A DNA stretch of 64,000 nt from the NCBI RefSeq assembly GCF_019915265.1, contig NZ_CP082780.1, positions 620,001-684,000 of the forward strand. Direction: 5' to 3'. This DNA comes from Bacillus aquiflavi. Its GTDB lineage: Bacteria; Bacillota; Bacilli; Bacillales; Cytobacillaceae. Shown piece after piece: positions 34,590 through 45,152 of the stretch (position 1 is its first letter; each line of letters starts with the position of its first letter). The notes below the pieces were generated by a model. That model was not told the origin of the DNA. It worked only from the letters and a program-made list of their open reading frames with translations, and made no database searches. Made by a program: the position numbers and the translations under genes.

Positions 34590-36197
34590 ATGAACAAAAG
34601 TAAACGCTTTCTTTTTACTTTATCAATTATGTTAATAATCTCGCTTTTTTTAGGAGCATGTAGTGGAGCAAAAGAAACAGATAGTAAAAAGAAAGATTCA
34701 GGAGCTACGGGGCAAAAAGAATTAGTTTTTGGTCGCGGTGGTGATTCAACATCACTTGATCCGGCAACGACAACAGAAGGTGAATCTTTTAAAGTAACTG
34801 AGAATATTTTTGAAAAATTAATCAACTTTGGTGAAGGAAATACCGAGTTAGAAGAAGGATTAGCGCTAGATTGGGAGATGTCTGAAGATGGACTTGTTTA
34901 TACATTTAATTTACGAGAAGGTGTAAAGTTCCATGATGGCACTGATTTTAACGCAGAAGCAGTTGTTTATAATTTTGAGCGTTGGATAAAGGGGAATACT
35001 GGTGTTTCTGGTGATGATACACCTTTCCCATATTTTCAGTCCCAATTCGGTGACATTATTAAAGAAGTAAAAGCAGTTGAAGAATATAAAGTACAGTTTA
35101 CATTAAATCGTCCGCAAGCAGTATTTTTAAAAAATTTGGCGATGTCGCCATTTGTTATTGCTAGTCCAACTGCATTAGAAAAGCATGGCGACAAGTTTAG
35201 CGAACACCCTGTCGGAACAGGACCCTTTAAATTCATTGAGTGGAAGCGTAATGATAAAATTGTGATCGAAAAATTTGAGGATTATTGGATGGAAGGTTAT
35301 CCGAAGCTTGATCGAATTATATTTCGCTCAATTCCAGAAAATTCGGCACGGTAAAACGCCCTTAAAACAGGTGAAGTCGATTTAATTGATGGTGTTAACT
35401 TTAGTGATGTACCACAAATTAAAGAGGATGCAAACTTACAAATTTTCTCTCGTCCATCGCTGAATGTAGCTTATCTTGGCTTAACAGCAACAAGAGGACC
35501 TTTAACTGATAAAAAAGTCCGGCAAGCATTGAACTATGCAGTCGATAAAGAAACTTTAATCACCGCTTTTTATGAAGGTTATGCACAACCAGCGAAAAAC
35601 CCAATGCCTCCAGTTATTGCAGGCTATAATGATAAGATTGAAGATTATCCTTTTGATTTAGAAAAGGCAAAAGAGCTATTAACCGAAGCAGGCTATCCAG
35701 ATGGTTTTGAAATGGAGCTTTGGGCAATGCCAGTTCCACGTGACTACATGCCTGATGGTCAAAAGGTGGCGGAGGCGATAAAATCAAACTTTGAAAAAAT
35801 TGGAGTCAAAGTAAAAATCGTTTCTTATGAATGGGGGACATATTTAGAAAAAGCAGCAGCAGGTGAAGCCGACTCATTTTTATTAGGATGGACTGGTGAT
35901 AATGGTGATGCCGATAACTTCTTATATGTTCTTTTAGATGAAGATAACATTGGAACGAACAATTATACGTATTATAAAAATTCAGAACTTCATCAAATCT
36001 TAATTGAAGCACAAGCTGAAGTTGATGAGGGAAAACGAGAGGAGCTTTATCAAAAAGCACAAGAAATAATTAAAGACGATGCTCCTTGGATTCCGCTTGT
36101 TCATTCTGAACCTGTTCTAGCAGGATCTGCAAATATTACAGGATTAACACTCCAACCTACAGGATCAGATAAATTACACAAAGCTGAATTTAAATAA
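34590..36197 (+). pseudogene. appA: appA, oligopeptide-binding lipoprotein, interrupted by an in-frame stop
   Basis: An SBP_bac_5 substrate-binding lipoprotein of 535 codons. A lipoprotein signal ends in the lipobox LGAC (Cys24). The two lobes contain GDSTSLDPATTTEGES and VRQALNYAVDKE. Codon 255 (35352-35354) is TAA inside the conserved block IPENSAR-stop-NALKTGEVDL, where relatives have a sense codon, often Leu, before NAL. The frame continues intact for 281 codons. Without read-through no functional receptor is made. B. subtilis 168 also carries a broken appA (a frameshift). The start is ATG 34590 after GGGGGAAAG. Confidence 0.88.
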
Positions 36198-36198
36198 C

Positions 36199-36227
36199 AA
36201 AAAGGGAGTTAAGAATACTCCCTTTTT
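36199..36227 (+). terminator. Intra-operon terminator between appA and appB
   Basis: AAAAAGGGAGT and ACTCCCTTTTT form a perfect 11-bp stem around TAAGAAT, with the T-run inside the 3' arm. Partial termination here would favour the binding protein over the permeases, as in other Opp operons. Confidence 0.85.
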
Positions 36228-36291
36228 CTATCTTTAAATTTGCATTTTCTACTGTTACGGTTAAGTTTCTTAAAGAAAGAAGGTAGAACAT

Positions 36292-37296
36292 ATGTACGCT
36301 TATGCTTTACGTAGAATACTCATGTTAATCCCTGTGCTGTTTGGATTAACATTAATCGTTTTCTTCATGATTCGGGCGATTCCTGGAGACCCGGCCCATA
36401 TTATTTTAGGACAAGCAGCTACAGAAGAATCAATTGAAAACTTACGTGCAGATCTTGGTCTTGATGAACCATGGTATACACAGTATGTCAAATATTTAGG
36501 AGGTTTGTTGACAGGAGACTTAGGTGATTCTCTGCGAACGAACGCTCCTATTTCAAATGAGATATGGCCTTATTTAGCAGCAACGTTTGAACTGGCGCTT
36601 ACTGCAATGGCGATTGCAGTTTTTATAGGTGTAAATGCGGGGATTATTAGTGCTTGGTTCCAAAATTCTTGGTTTGATTATATATCAATGCTGCTGGCAT
36701 TAATCGGGGTATCAATGCCAATCTTTTGGCTTGGTTTAATGGAGCAATGGGTCTTTTCTGTAAACCTTGAATGGCTGCCGACATTTGGCCGGGATAACGT
36801 TCGCGATCCTGTGCAGCCGATTACCCACCTTTATTTGATCGATACGCTTCTGCAAGGGAACTTTAAACAGTTTACTGAAGTTGTAAAGCATTTAATTTTG
36901 CCAAGCATTGCGTTAGCGACGATCCCGATGGCTATTATTGCTAGAATTACCCGTTCAAGCATGCTTGAGGTAATGAGATCGGACTTTGTCCGCACTGCAC
37001 GAGCAAAAGGTTTAAAGATGTTTTGGGTCGTTTACAAACATTCGCTAAAAAATGCAGTAATCCCAGTATTAACAATCATTGGTTTACAATTAGGGTTACT
37101 TCTCGGCGGAGCTATATTAACAGAAACAATTTTTAGCTGGCCCGGTATTGGGCGTTACATATACGAAGCCATTAATTATCGTGATTATCCAGTCATTCAA
37201 TCTGGAATCTTACTCATCGCCCTATTTTTTGTGACGATCAATTTAATCGTAGATCTTTTATATGGTGTTATTGATCCGCGTATTAAGTATCATTAA
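36292..37296 (+). CDS. appB: AppB, oligopeptide ABC transporter permease
   Basis: A 334-residue inner-membrane permease with six helices. It shows the N-terminal LRRILMLIPVLFGLTLIVF typical of DppB/OppB and the EAA-loop motif VRTARAKGLKMFWVVYKH that contacts the ATPases. It follows the intra-operon terminator and precedes appC by 26 bp. Intact as far as can be seen. Confidence 0.92.
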   Translation: MYAYALRRILMLIPVLFGLTLIVFFMIRAIPGDPAHIILGQAATEESIENLRADLGLDEPWYTQYVKYLGGLLTGDLGDSLRTNAPISNEIWPYLAATFELALTAMAIAVFIGVNAGIISAWFQNSWFDYISMLLALIGVSMPIFWLGLMEQWVFSVNLEWLPTFGRDNVRDPVQPITHLYLIDTLLQGNFKQFTEVVKHLILPSIALATIPMAIIARITRSSMLEVMRSDFVRTARAKGLKMFWVVYKHSLKNAVIPVLTIIGLQLGLLLGGAILTETIFSWPGIGRYIYEAINYRDYPVIQSGILLIALFFVTINLIVDLLYGVIDPRIKYH

Positions 37297-37322
37297 CTAT
37301 TTAAAGGAAAGCAGGTGAAACG

Positions 37323-38225
37323 ATGGGAGAGCTCGCTCGAAATGACAGTCATCATATATTAGAAACAGAAGAAGAGAAAGTGGTTTCGCCGTGGAGAGAA
37401 GCTTGGCGAAGCTTTCGACAAAACAAGTTGGCACTTATCGGAACTTTCATTGTCATCACTTTTATTATGATGGCTATTCTTGCTCCAGTAATCGCTCCGG
37501 AAGGGATTGATGAACAAAAATTTACAGAAAAATTACAATCACCTTCAAGTAAGCATTGGTTTGGCACGGATGATTTTGGTCGTGATATTTTTTCACGGGT
37601 CATTTACGGTGCCAGAATCTCACTTTCTGTTGTTTTTTTTTTTTCGGTTCTAGGCTCAATCGTTGTTGGAAGTTTGCTAGGGATAGTCGCTGGTTTCTAT
37701 GGACGTTGGATTGACACGGTGATATCACGTATATTTGATATTATGCTTGCGTTTCCAAGTATATTGTTGGCGATTGGAATTGTGGCAGTACTCGGACCAT
37801 CATTACAAAATGCACTTATTGCCATTGCGATCATTAACGTACCAAATTTCGGTCGTCTCATTCGATCAAAAGTACTTAGTGAAAAAGAAGAAGAATATAT
37901 TACGGCCGCAAAATCAATTGGGATGAAGGACACTAGAATTTTATTTCATCACATCCTTCCTAACAGTATGGCACCTATTATTGTCCAAGGTACGTTAGCG
38001 ATTGCAACAGCTATTATTGAAGCGGCTGCATTAGGATTTCTCGGCCTTGGTGCAGAAGCCCCTTTGCCTGAATGGGGCAAGATGCTTGCGGATTCAAAAG
38101 GATTTTTAGTAAATGCGCCATGGACAATGGTTTTTCCGGGACTTGCGATTATGTTAACGGTGTTAGGCTTTAATTTAATGGGTGATGGACTTCGTGATGC
38201 TTTAGACCCGCGGATGAAACAGTAG
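37323..38225 (+). CDS. appC: AppC, oligopeptide ABC transporter permease
   Basis: A 300-residue permease of the DppC/OppC type: an N-terminal cytosolic extension, the first helix around 42-62, the HWFGTDDFGRDIFSRVIYGA block and the EAA loop YITAAKSIGMKDTRILFHHI. Twelve consecutive T bases (37633-37644) encode VVFFFS in the second helix, a potential slippage site. It is the last gene of the operon. Confidence 0.92.
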   Translation: MGELARNDSHHILETEEEKVVSPWREAWRSFRQNKLALIGTFIVITFIMMAILAPVIAPEGIDEQKFTEKLQSPSSKHWFGTDDFGRDIFSRVIYGARISLSVVFFFSVLGSIVVGSLLGIVAGFYGRWIDTVISRIFDIMLAFPSILLAIGIVAVLGPSLQNALIAIAIINVPNFGRLIRSKVLSEKEEEYITAAKSIGMKDTRILFHHILPNSMAPIIVQGTLAIATAIIEAAALGFLGLGAEAPLPEWGKMLADSKGFLVNAPWTMVFPGLAIMLTVLGFNLMGDGLRDALDPRMKQ

Positions 38226-38249
38226 TAAAAATGTCTTTATGTTTTATTG

Positions 38250-38300
38250 GCTCGGTTTCCTTCTGATGACATAGGCGAAGGAGAAAGCGGGTTTTTTTTC
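38250..38300 (+). terminator. Probable terminator of the app operon
   Basis: CTCGGTTTCCTTC and GAAGGAGAAAGCGGG pair imperfectly around TGATGACATAGGC, followed by eight T bases. Confidence 0.55.
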
Positions 38301-38399
38301 ATTTCATCCGAACGAATGAACTTGAAAACTGCGATATTGTTAAAAAAAGAAACTTTTCTGTAAAAATTGCGTATAAGTATGTGGAGGGAGGAGTTTGAA

Positions 38400-39299
38400 A
38401 TGGTACTTAAGCTAGAAAAAGTAACGAAACGATTCGGACAGTTTGTAGCTGTAGATCACCTATCATTATCAATTCCTAAAAACGAAATGTTTGGATTTTT
38501 AGGAGCGAATGGTGCAGGAAAAACAACTGCTTTTCGGATGATATTAGGATTATTAGACATAAGTGAAGGAAATATTTCGTGGAATGGGAAGAAGATTGAT
38601 TATTCAACAAGTCCATTAATTGGATATTTACCTGAAGAAAGAGGGCTTTATCCAAAGCTAAAGGTTTCTGATCAAATTGTTTATTTAGCGAGACTAAGAG
38701 GAATGCGAAAACAGAAGGCATTAAAGGAACTAGAATATTGGCTTGAAAGATTTAAAGTATCAGATTATAAAAATAAAAAAGTTGAAGAACTTTCAAAAGG
38801 AAATCAACAAAAAATCCAATTTATTGCAGCTGTTATCCATAAACCAGAACTGTTAATTTTAGACGAGCCATTCAGCGGTTTAGATCCTCTTAACGTAGAG
38901 CAGTTAAAAGCGGCTGTCTTAGATTTAAAAGATTCAGGCACAACGATTGTATTCTCTAGCCATCGGATGGAGCATGTTGAGGAAATGTGTGAACACCTTT
39001 GTATTTTCCATAAAGGGAAACCTGTTGTCCATGGATCGCTTAAAGAAATAAAACGGGCGTTTGGAAAGAAAAACGTCACAATTCATGCAGACTTCGATCT
39101 TACTTTTTTAGGTGATTTACCTGGAGTCGTAAAAACGAAAAAGACACCTGAAGGCATTCATTTGCACATTAACAATGAACAAGTAGCTGATACCATATTA
39201 AAAGAAATTGTTGGAAAAGGGTTTGTTCGTAAATTTGTTCTTGAAGAACCGTCATTAAATGATATCTTTATTGAAAAGGTAGGTGCGGCTTATGAATAA
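38400..39299 (+). CDS. yhaQ: YhaQ, ABC exporter ATPase (NatA-like)
   Basis: A 299-residue ABC ATPase: Walker A GANGAGKTTA, signature LSKGNQQKIQF (the form LSKGN typical of this exporter class) and Walker B LLILDEPFSGLD. A C-terminal regulatory extension of about 80 residues follows. Together with YhaP it forms an exporter related to NatAB sodium efflux systems; the substrate is not known. ATG 38400 follows GGAGGGAGGAG, so the 11 codons open upstream are not part of the protein. Confidence 0.9.
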   Translation: MVLKLEKVTKRFGQFVAVDHLSLSIPKNEMFGFLGANGAGKTTAFRMILGLLDISEGNISWNGKKIDYSTSPLIGYLPEERGLYPKLKVSDQIVYLARLRGMRKQKALKELEYWLERFKVSDYKNKKVEELSKGNQQKIQFIAAVIHKPELLILDEPFSGLDPLNVEQLKAAVLDLKDSGTTIVFSSHRMEHVEEMCEHLCIFHKGKPVVHGSLKEIKRAFGKKNVTIHADFDLTFLGDLPGVVKTKKTPEGIHLHINNEQVADTILKEIVGKGFVRKFVLEEPSLNDIFIEKVGAAYE

Positions 39300-40545
39300 T
39301 TTTTGGATTATTTTATTTCATACGTTTACGAATAAACAAAAAACAAAATCTTTTATTATTACGACAGCAATAATGGTAGGAATCATTTTTATTTTAGGAA
39401 ACTTAACAAACATTATTAATTTTTTTAATAAAGAAGAAGATGTAAACAAAATAGCCGTCATTGAAGAAACAGGAAATTATTATGATCTTTACAAACAAAA
39501 TATAGAAGAAGTTAATGATGACATTCAACTAGTTTTATTTGAAGGAACCGTTGATGAAGCAATAAAGGCAGTTAAGGATGGGAAGTTTGAAGGGGTGATC
39601 CATGTAACTGCAAATGAAGATCAATTACCGGCAGCAACTTATAAAGCAATGACAGTTGCAGATTCAACGTTGGCGACGGAGTTAGAAAGTGGCTTACAAC
39701 AAGTAAAAACAATGTTAGCTGCTAAACAGGCGAATTTAACTGAAGCACAAATGAACAAAATTTATGAACCTGTACAATTTGAAAAAATACCACTGCAAAA
39801 AAATGCAAAAACCGAAGAAGAACTTAATCAAGCACGGGGTCTTGTCTATGCATTATTATTCATTATTTATATTGCAGTTCTTATGTATTCTTCGATGATT
39901 GCGATGGAAGTAGCCACTGAAAAATCTTCACGTGTAATGGATATTTTAATCTCTAGTGTTTCGCCAATTACGCAAATGTTTGCTAAAATCTTTGGGATTG
40001 CTTTATTGGGCTTAACTCAGTTTATTGTTTTAATCGCCGCAGGGTATGTTGCAATTCGACGTAATTTACAGGGATTGGAAGATGGCTTTTTTAGTTATAT
40101 GGGATTCGGTGAAACATCTATCGAAACACTCATTTATGCAGTCGTTTTCTTTATGCTCGGCTATTTGCTTTATGCGACTTTAGCTGCGTTTTTAGGGTCA
40201 CTCGTTAGTCGAATAGAGGACGTTCAACAATTAATTTCTCCGATGACTTTTTTAGTTATTATCGGTTTTATGATTGCGATGTTTGGCCTTGGAGAACCAG
40301 AGTCAACATTCATTACGATTACGTCATTCATTCCATTTTTTACACCCATGATTATGTTTTTACGTGTGGGCATGCTCTCGATACCATTTTGGGAAATTGC
40401 TTTAAGTATCGGGCTTCTCGTTACAACGATCATCATTTTAGCTGTCTTTGGCGCTCGCGTGTATCGTGGAGGAGTATTGATGTATGGAAAATCAAGCTCA
40501 TTTAAAGATATTAAAAAAGCGCTCCAACTGACAAAAAAGGAATAA
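39292..40545 (+). CDS. yhaP: YhaP, ABC exporter permease (NatB-like)
   Basis: A 417-residue membrane protein: one helix near the N terminus, an extracytoplasmic domain of about 150 residues, then five helices, the layout of ABC-2 permeases such as NatB. It overlaps yhaQ by 8 bp; AGGT before ATG 39292 supports that start. It has the family motif MEVATEKSSRVMDILISSVSP. A strong terminator follows. Confidence 0.9.
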   Translation: MNNFWIILFHTFTNKQKTKSFIITTAIMVGIIFILGNLTNIINFFNKEEDVNKIAVIEETGNYYDLYKQNIEEVNDDIQLVLFEGTVDEAIKAVKDGKFEGVIHVTANEDQLPAATYKAMTVADSTLATELESGLQQVKTMLAAKQANLTEAQMNKIYEPVQFEKIPLQKNAKTEEELNQARGLVYALLFIIYIAVLMYSSMIAMEVATEKSSRVMDILISSVSPITQMFAKIFGIALLGLTQFIVLIAAGYVAIRRNLQGLEDGFFSYMGFGETSIETLIYAVVFFMLGYLLYATLAAFLGSLVSRIEDVQQLISPMTFLVIIGFMIAMFGLGEPESTFITITSFIPFFTPMIMFLRVGMLSIPFWEIALSIGLLVTTIIILAVFGARVYRGGVLMYGKSSSFKDIKKALQLTKKE

Positions 40546-40558
40546 GTATTTTGAAAGG

Positions 40559-40604
40559 AGATTGATTCAAAAAGGAACTGCCTTTTTGAATCAATCTTTT
40601 TTTC
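40559..40604 (+). terminator. Strong terminator of yhaQP
   Basis: AGATTGATTCAAAAAGG pairs perfectly over 17 bp with CCTTTTTGAATCAATCT around AACTG, followed by TTTTTT. Confidence 0.92.
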
Positions 40605-40796
40605 CTTTTTTTTGGCTGTTATTTTGAAGTTTCACACGCTTTGAAAAAAAGCTCCTTCCTTCTTGGATTAAATATTCGCCGAAGGGAAATTCAATAAATC
40701 AACAAAGTTATCTAACACAGACTAAAATCATGATCATCAGAACGTGCATTCGTATTTTTGGAATGGTACAATGAAGAAAAATGAGAGGCGTTTAAA

Positions 40797-42023
40797 ATGA
40801 AAAAGACTACGTTTATCCATACGGCTGATTTGCACTTAGACAGTCCAATGATCGGATTAAGCGGGTTACCTAATCATATATTTAAAAGGGTCCGCGAGAG
40901 CACGTTCAAAGCATTTAAAGCAGTGACAGATGAAGCGATAAGACGTCATGTTGATTTTATTATTTTTGCTGGTGATTTATTTGATGGAGAAGATCGAAGT
41001 ATTCGTGCTCAAGCTCATTTTAGGAATGAAATGGAGAGGTTGGGGCAGCATGGAATTCAAGCGTTTGTTATTCATGGAAATCACGATCATTTAAATGGGT
41101 CGTGGCATCATTTATCAATGCCGGGAAATGTCCATGTGTTTACCCATCATGTTGAATATAAAGCTTTTCAAAATGAGTCTGGAGCAGTCGTTTATTTGTA
41201 CGGTTTTAGCTATCCAGAACGTCATATATATGATGACATGACCCCTTATTATCAAAAAGCTTTAGGGGCTGATTTTCATATCGGGATTTTGCATGGGCAT
41301 AATGAGGGAGGCAGTGAGCATAGTCGATACGCTCCTTTTAAAGTAAATAATTTACTCCATAAGGAGTTTCATTATTGGGCCCTTGGTCATATTCATAAAC
41401 GGACTATTTTACACGATGAGCCTTATATCGTATATCCAGGTAATATTCAAGGTCGGAATCGTTCCGAGTTAGGGATGAAAGGCTGCTATGCAGTCACATA
41501 AGAAGAAAATAGTACTCATTTGCAATTTAATGAAACATCAGACGTGATTTGGGAAGAAGTATATCTCGATGGAAAAATCATACATCATCTTGATGATGTA
41601 TATCGTCTTTGTCATCAATGTCTTGATGAGATGAGACGAGAAGGAAAAGGAATTATTGTAACTATTATCATTAACAATATTCAGAATGCTGATTTCCTTG
41701 ATGACGGAGTGAAAACTGAGTTATTAGAATTACTCCAAGAAGAGGAGCAAGCCGAAGAATCATTTGTATTCCCGATTGAAATTCGATGTGAAAGTGGCTT
41801 TTCTTTTGAGCGTAACGTTGTTGCAAGTGAAGCAGAATTTTATCAAGAGCTTTTTGATGTGATTGATCATTGTGATGATATTGATCAAGTAATAGCTCCT
41901 TTTTTTGAACATTACCAAGGAAGAAAATATGTAGAAAAGCTTTCAGTTGATGAAAAGCAACAAATCGTTCGTGAAGCAGAAGCATTGCTAGTAGAGAAGC
42001 TTTATAAAGACGATGGAAAATAA
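40797..42023 (+). pseudogene. yhaO: yhaO, SbcD/Mre11-like phosphoesterase, interrupted by an in-frame stop
   Basis: The full frame has 409 codons, the same length as B. subtilis YhaO. The calcineurin-like nuclease motifs are intact: HTADLHLDSPM (D-x-H), FAGDLFDGED, HGNHDHLNGSW, ILHGHNEGG and ALGHIHKR. Codon 235 (41499-41501) is TAA, directly after GCYAVT and just past the catalytic domain. The remaining 174 codons, the partner-binding cap region, continue in the same frame. A truncated but folded nuclease domain could still be made. The ribosome binding site is GAGAGGCG. Confidence 0.88.
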
Positions 42024-42043
42024 AACGAAGGGAGGAATAATGT

Positions 42044-45000
42044 TTGAAAATAAAGGAAATAAAGGTTTATGGCTACGGGAAGCTAGAGAATATTGTTATT
42101 AAACAGATTGAGAATTTTACCGTCTTTTACGGTGAAAATGAAGCTGGAAAATCGACGATTATGTCATTCATACATAGTATTTTGTTCGGCTTTCCGACAA
42201 AACAGCAATCAGAATTAAGATATGAACCTAAGTTTCATTCAAAATACGGCGGACAACTTATTGTAGATTTTCCTACGGCTGGAAAGGCAATTATTGAACG
42301 GGTAAAGGGGAGAGCAGCTGGAGATGTAACAATCACGTTGCAAGATGGCCAAAGAGGCGGGGAAGAGCTTTTAAAAGAGTTTATCAATATGGATCGAGCG
42401 ACTTTTCAAGGGATTTTTTCTTTTAATTTGCAGCGTATACAAAATGTTCATCTCATAAAAAATGAAGATTTAAACAAATTTTTATTTTCAACAGGCGCAA
42501 TCGGTACTGATCGGCTTTTAAAAGTTGAAAATTGGCTACAAAAAGAAATGGATTTACTTTTTAAACCAAATGGGAAGAAGCCTCTATTGAATGAAATGTT
42601 AAAAGACATTCGTGAGGCGGATCGTCTGTTGCAGAAGGCGAAACAAAATAACGAGCAATATTGGTCTCTTTTAGAAGAACGAAATATTTTGCAATTGAAG
42701 TTTAGTAAGTTGAAAGAAAAAGAAGTTGCTTTAATGGGTAAAGTGAAACAGCTGCAAGACTTACAGCAATTACGCCCTTATATAATAGAAAAGGAACAAA
42801 TAAATAAAACATTGCAAGAAATTAGAGAAATTCAGTTTCCGGTTGATGGTCTTAATCGCTTTAAGCAGTTGCAACAATTGATTACTCCATATGATGTTCA
42901 ATTGAATAGTAAACTAGAAAAAATACAGTCGTTAAAAGATGAAATGGCCATTCTAAAACTAGATAAACTAGTTTTAGAACGAGAATCTGATATTTTATTC
43001 GTTAATGAAAACATGCCATTATATGAACGATTGAAGCATGAAGAAAAAGAGTGGCAGCTAAAAGTCATTGAACTTGAACAAGAAATACAACGATTAAAAG
43101 AGCACCTTCATCTTTCGATTGATGAGGAAGAGTTAAAGTCAATTAATACAAGTATGATGATAAAAGAAAAAATTGAGGACGTCCATCGTAATATGCTGCG
43201 TTTAAAAGAAAAGAAACTCCAGCTCGATGAGCGCTTTATTGAGGAAAGGGACAAGTTAGAGAGTGTAGAAAAGGAAGTTTTTGAAGTTGAAAATAATATT
43301 CTCTCTAATGAAAAAAGGGATGAGCTTGAAAAACTGATTTTACATGGAGAAGAGCAAGAGAAAATAATGCTTGAACTGAAAGAACTGGAAGTAAAAATAA
43401 AGCAATTGCAAAGGGGAAAAATGGAGGAAGACAAGAATAAAAAAGTTGAAAAAAAAAGAAAGAGAAGATTCAGAAAGGAATTTTAGTTGTTTTTTTCCTT
43501 TTTGTTTATGATGATCGGATTTAAAAATAATCAATGGTTATTAGTAGCTGCCAGCTGTTTGGCGCTTTTATTGTTATTTTTATTCAACACTAAAAATAAC
43601 AATGATAAAAATAAAGTAAACATTGAAGAAGAAATTAAGGCTTTAGAAGAACGTAAGCATACTTTAAATAATAAACTGCTAAAATCAAATCCAATTCAAA
43701 CTTATGAAGTCCAAGAACAGCTTGCGAAGGACGATTTTTGCAAAGAACGGCTAGCTTTATTAAAACTGAAATTAGAACAACAAAATAATGAGTATGAAAA
43801 AATTATTCATCTGTTTGCAGCATGGGAAAAAGAATTCATTGAGAATGAACAATTAACGATTGAGCTTGGCAAACAGTTAAAAATACGTAAGGAAGTAGCG
43901 AAAACATATTTACGAGATGCATTTGAACAAATAGTACGATTAAAGGAACTGAGCCGTGAATTAGAAAAGGCTAGAGCTCATGTGATAACAGTTTGTAAAG
44001 GCCTAAATAAAATTGAAGCGAAGCTTTTTCAGCTAGCAAACGACTGTAAAATAAATGAGCGAACGTCTATTTATCAAATTGCTCTAGAATTAAAACGGAG
44101 ATTAACAGTTGAAACAGAGAAGCAACTTCAGCTTACAGAAAAGCAAGAAAAACGCATAGAATTAGAAGAAGAAATATCATTGCTTAAAGATGAGCAAGAA
44201 CGTCTTCAAATGGAGATAGATCAATTGTTGAAGGCGGCTCATACAGATAATGTTGAAGCTTATTTTAAACTTGGGAAGCAAGCGGAGAAGCGAATGATGC
44301 TGTCAGAAAGATTGGCTGAATTAGAGCATTTTTTAAGTCGCACATCATTTACGAGTATTGATAGTGAATTGTATCATCTAAGTACTGACGGAGAAGCAGA
44401 TTATAAAGCTAATTTAGAACATGTTCGTAATAAAATAACTGCTTTACAAACACGGCTTGCTGAAGTGAAGCATCACATTCATGTGCTTGAAGAGGGTGGA
44501 ACGTATTCGGATATGTTGCACAATTTTATGCAAAAAAAAGAAACTTTCAATAAAGAAGCTAGGAACTGGGCTCGTTTTGCAATTGCTAAAGCCCTTTTGC
44601 TAAAAACAATTAATCATTATAAGCAGGAAAGGCTTCCAAAAATACTTTCAACAAGCGAAGGATATTTACAAAAGCTAACTAATGGAGAGTATGTACGAAT
44701 TTTATTTCAAAATGGAAAAGAAGGGTTTCTCATTGAACGGAAGGATCATGCTCTTTTCAGTCCTGAGGAGCTTAGTCAAGCAACGGCTGAACAAATATAT
44801 GTAGCGCTTCGGCTAGGTTTAGCTACAACGTTAGCTGAGTCCAGTGAGTCTTATCCAATTATTATTGATGATAGTTTTGTTAATTTTGATCATGTGAGAA
44901 CAAAACTAATGATTGAACTATTGCAAGAATTGACTTCTAAGCATCAAGTATTATTTTTTACTTGTCATCAACATCTTCTTCCATACCTTACTAAAGAGAG

Positions 45001-45049
45001 AATTGTTAATTTACAAGAAATTACGAAAGACCGTTTAACGATTGTTTAG
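42044..45049 (+). pseudogene. yhaN: yhaN, SbcC/Rad50-like ATPase, interrupted by an in-frame stop
   Basis: A 1001-codon SMC-like ATPase with an N-terminal Walker A (YGENEAGKSTIMSFI), a long coiled coil of two halves, a short hydrophobic centre (about 481-525), a signature-like LSQATAEQIYVALRLGLATT and Walker B YPIIIDDSFVNFD. Codon 481 (43484-43486) is TAG, just before the hydrophobic centre. The downstream 520 codons stay open in the same frame from TTG 43487. The two ATPase halves are separated by the stop, so a working protein would need read-through or assembly of two fragments. It lies 20 bp after yhaO, its likely partner. Confidence 0.88.
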
Positions 45050-45152
45050 CAGTTTAAAAGATGGAAAAAAGATGGCTGATACGTTAAAATATTTGGATGC
45101 CCTAAATTTCTGTCAATTATCAGTACGTCACTTTTAAGAAGGGATTAATGCG

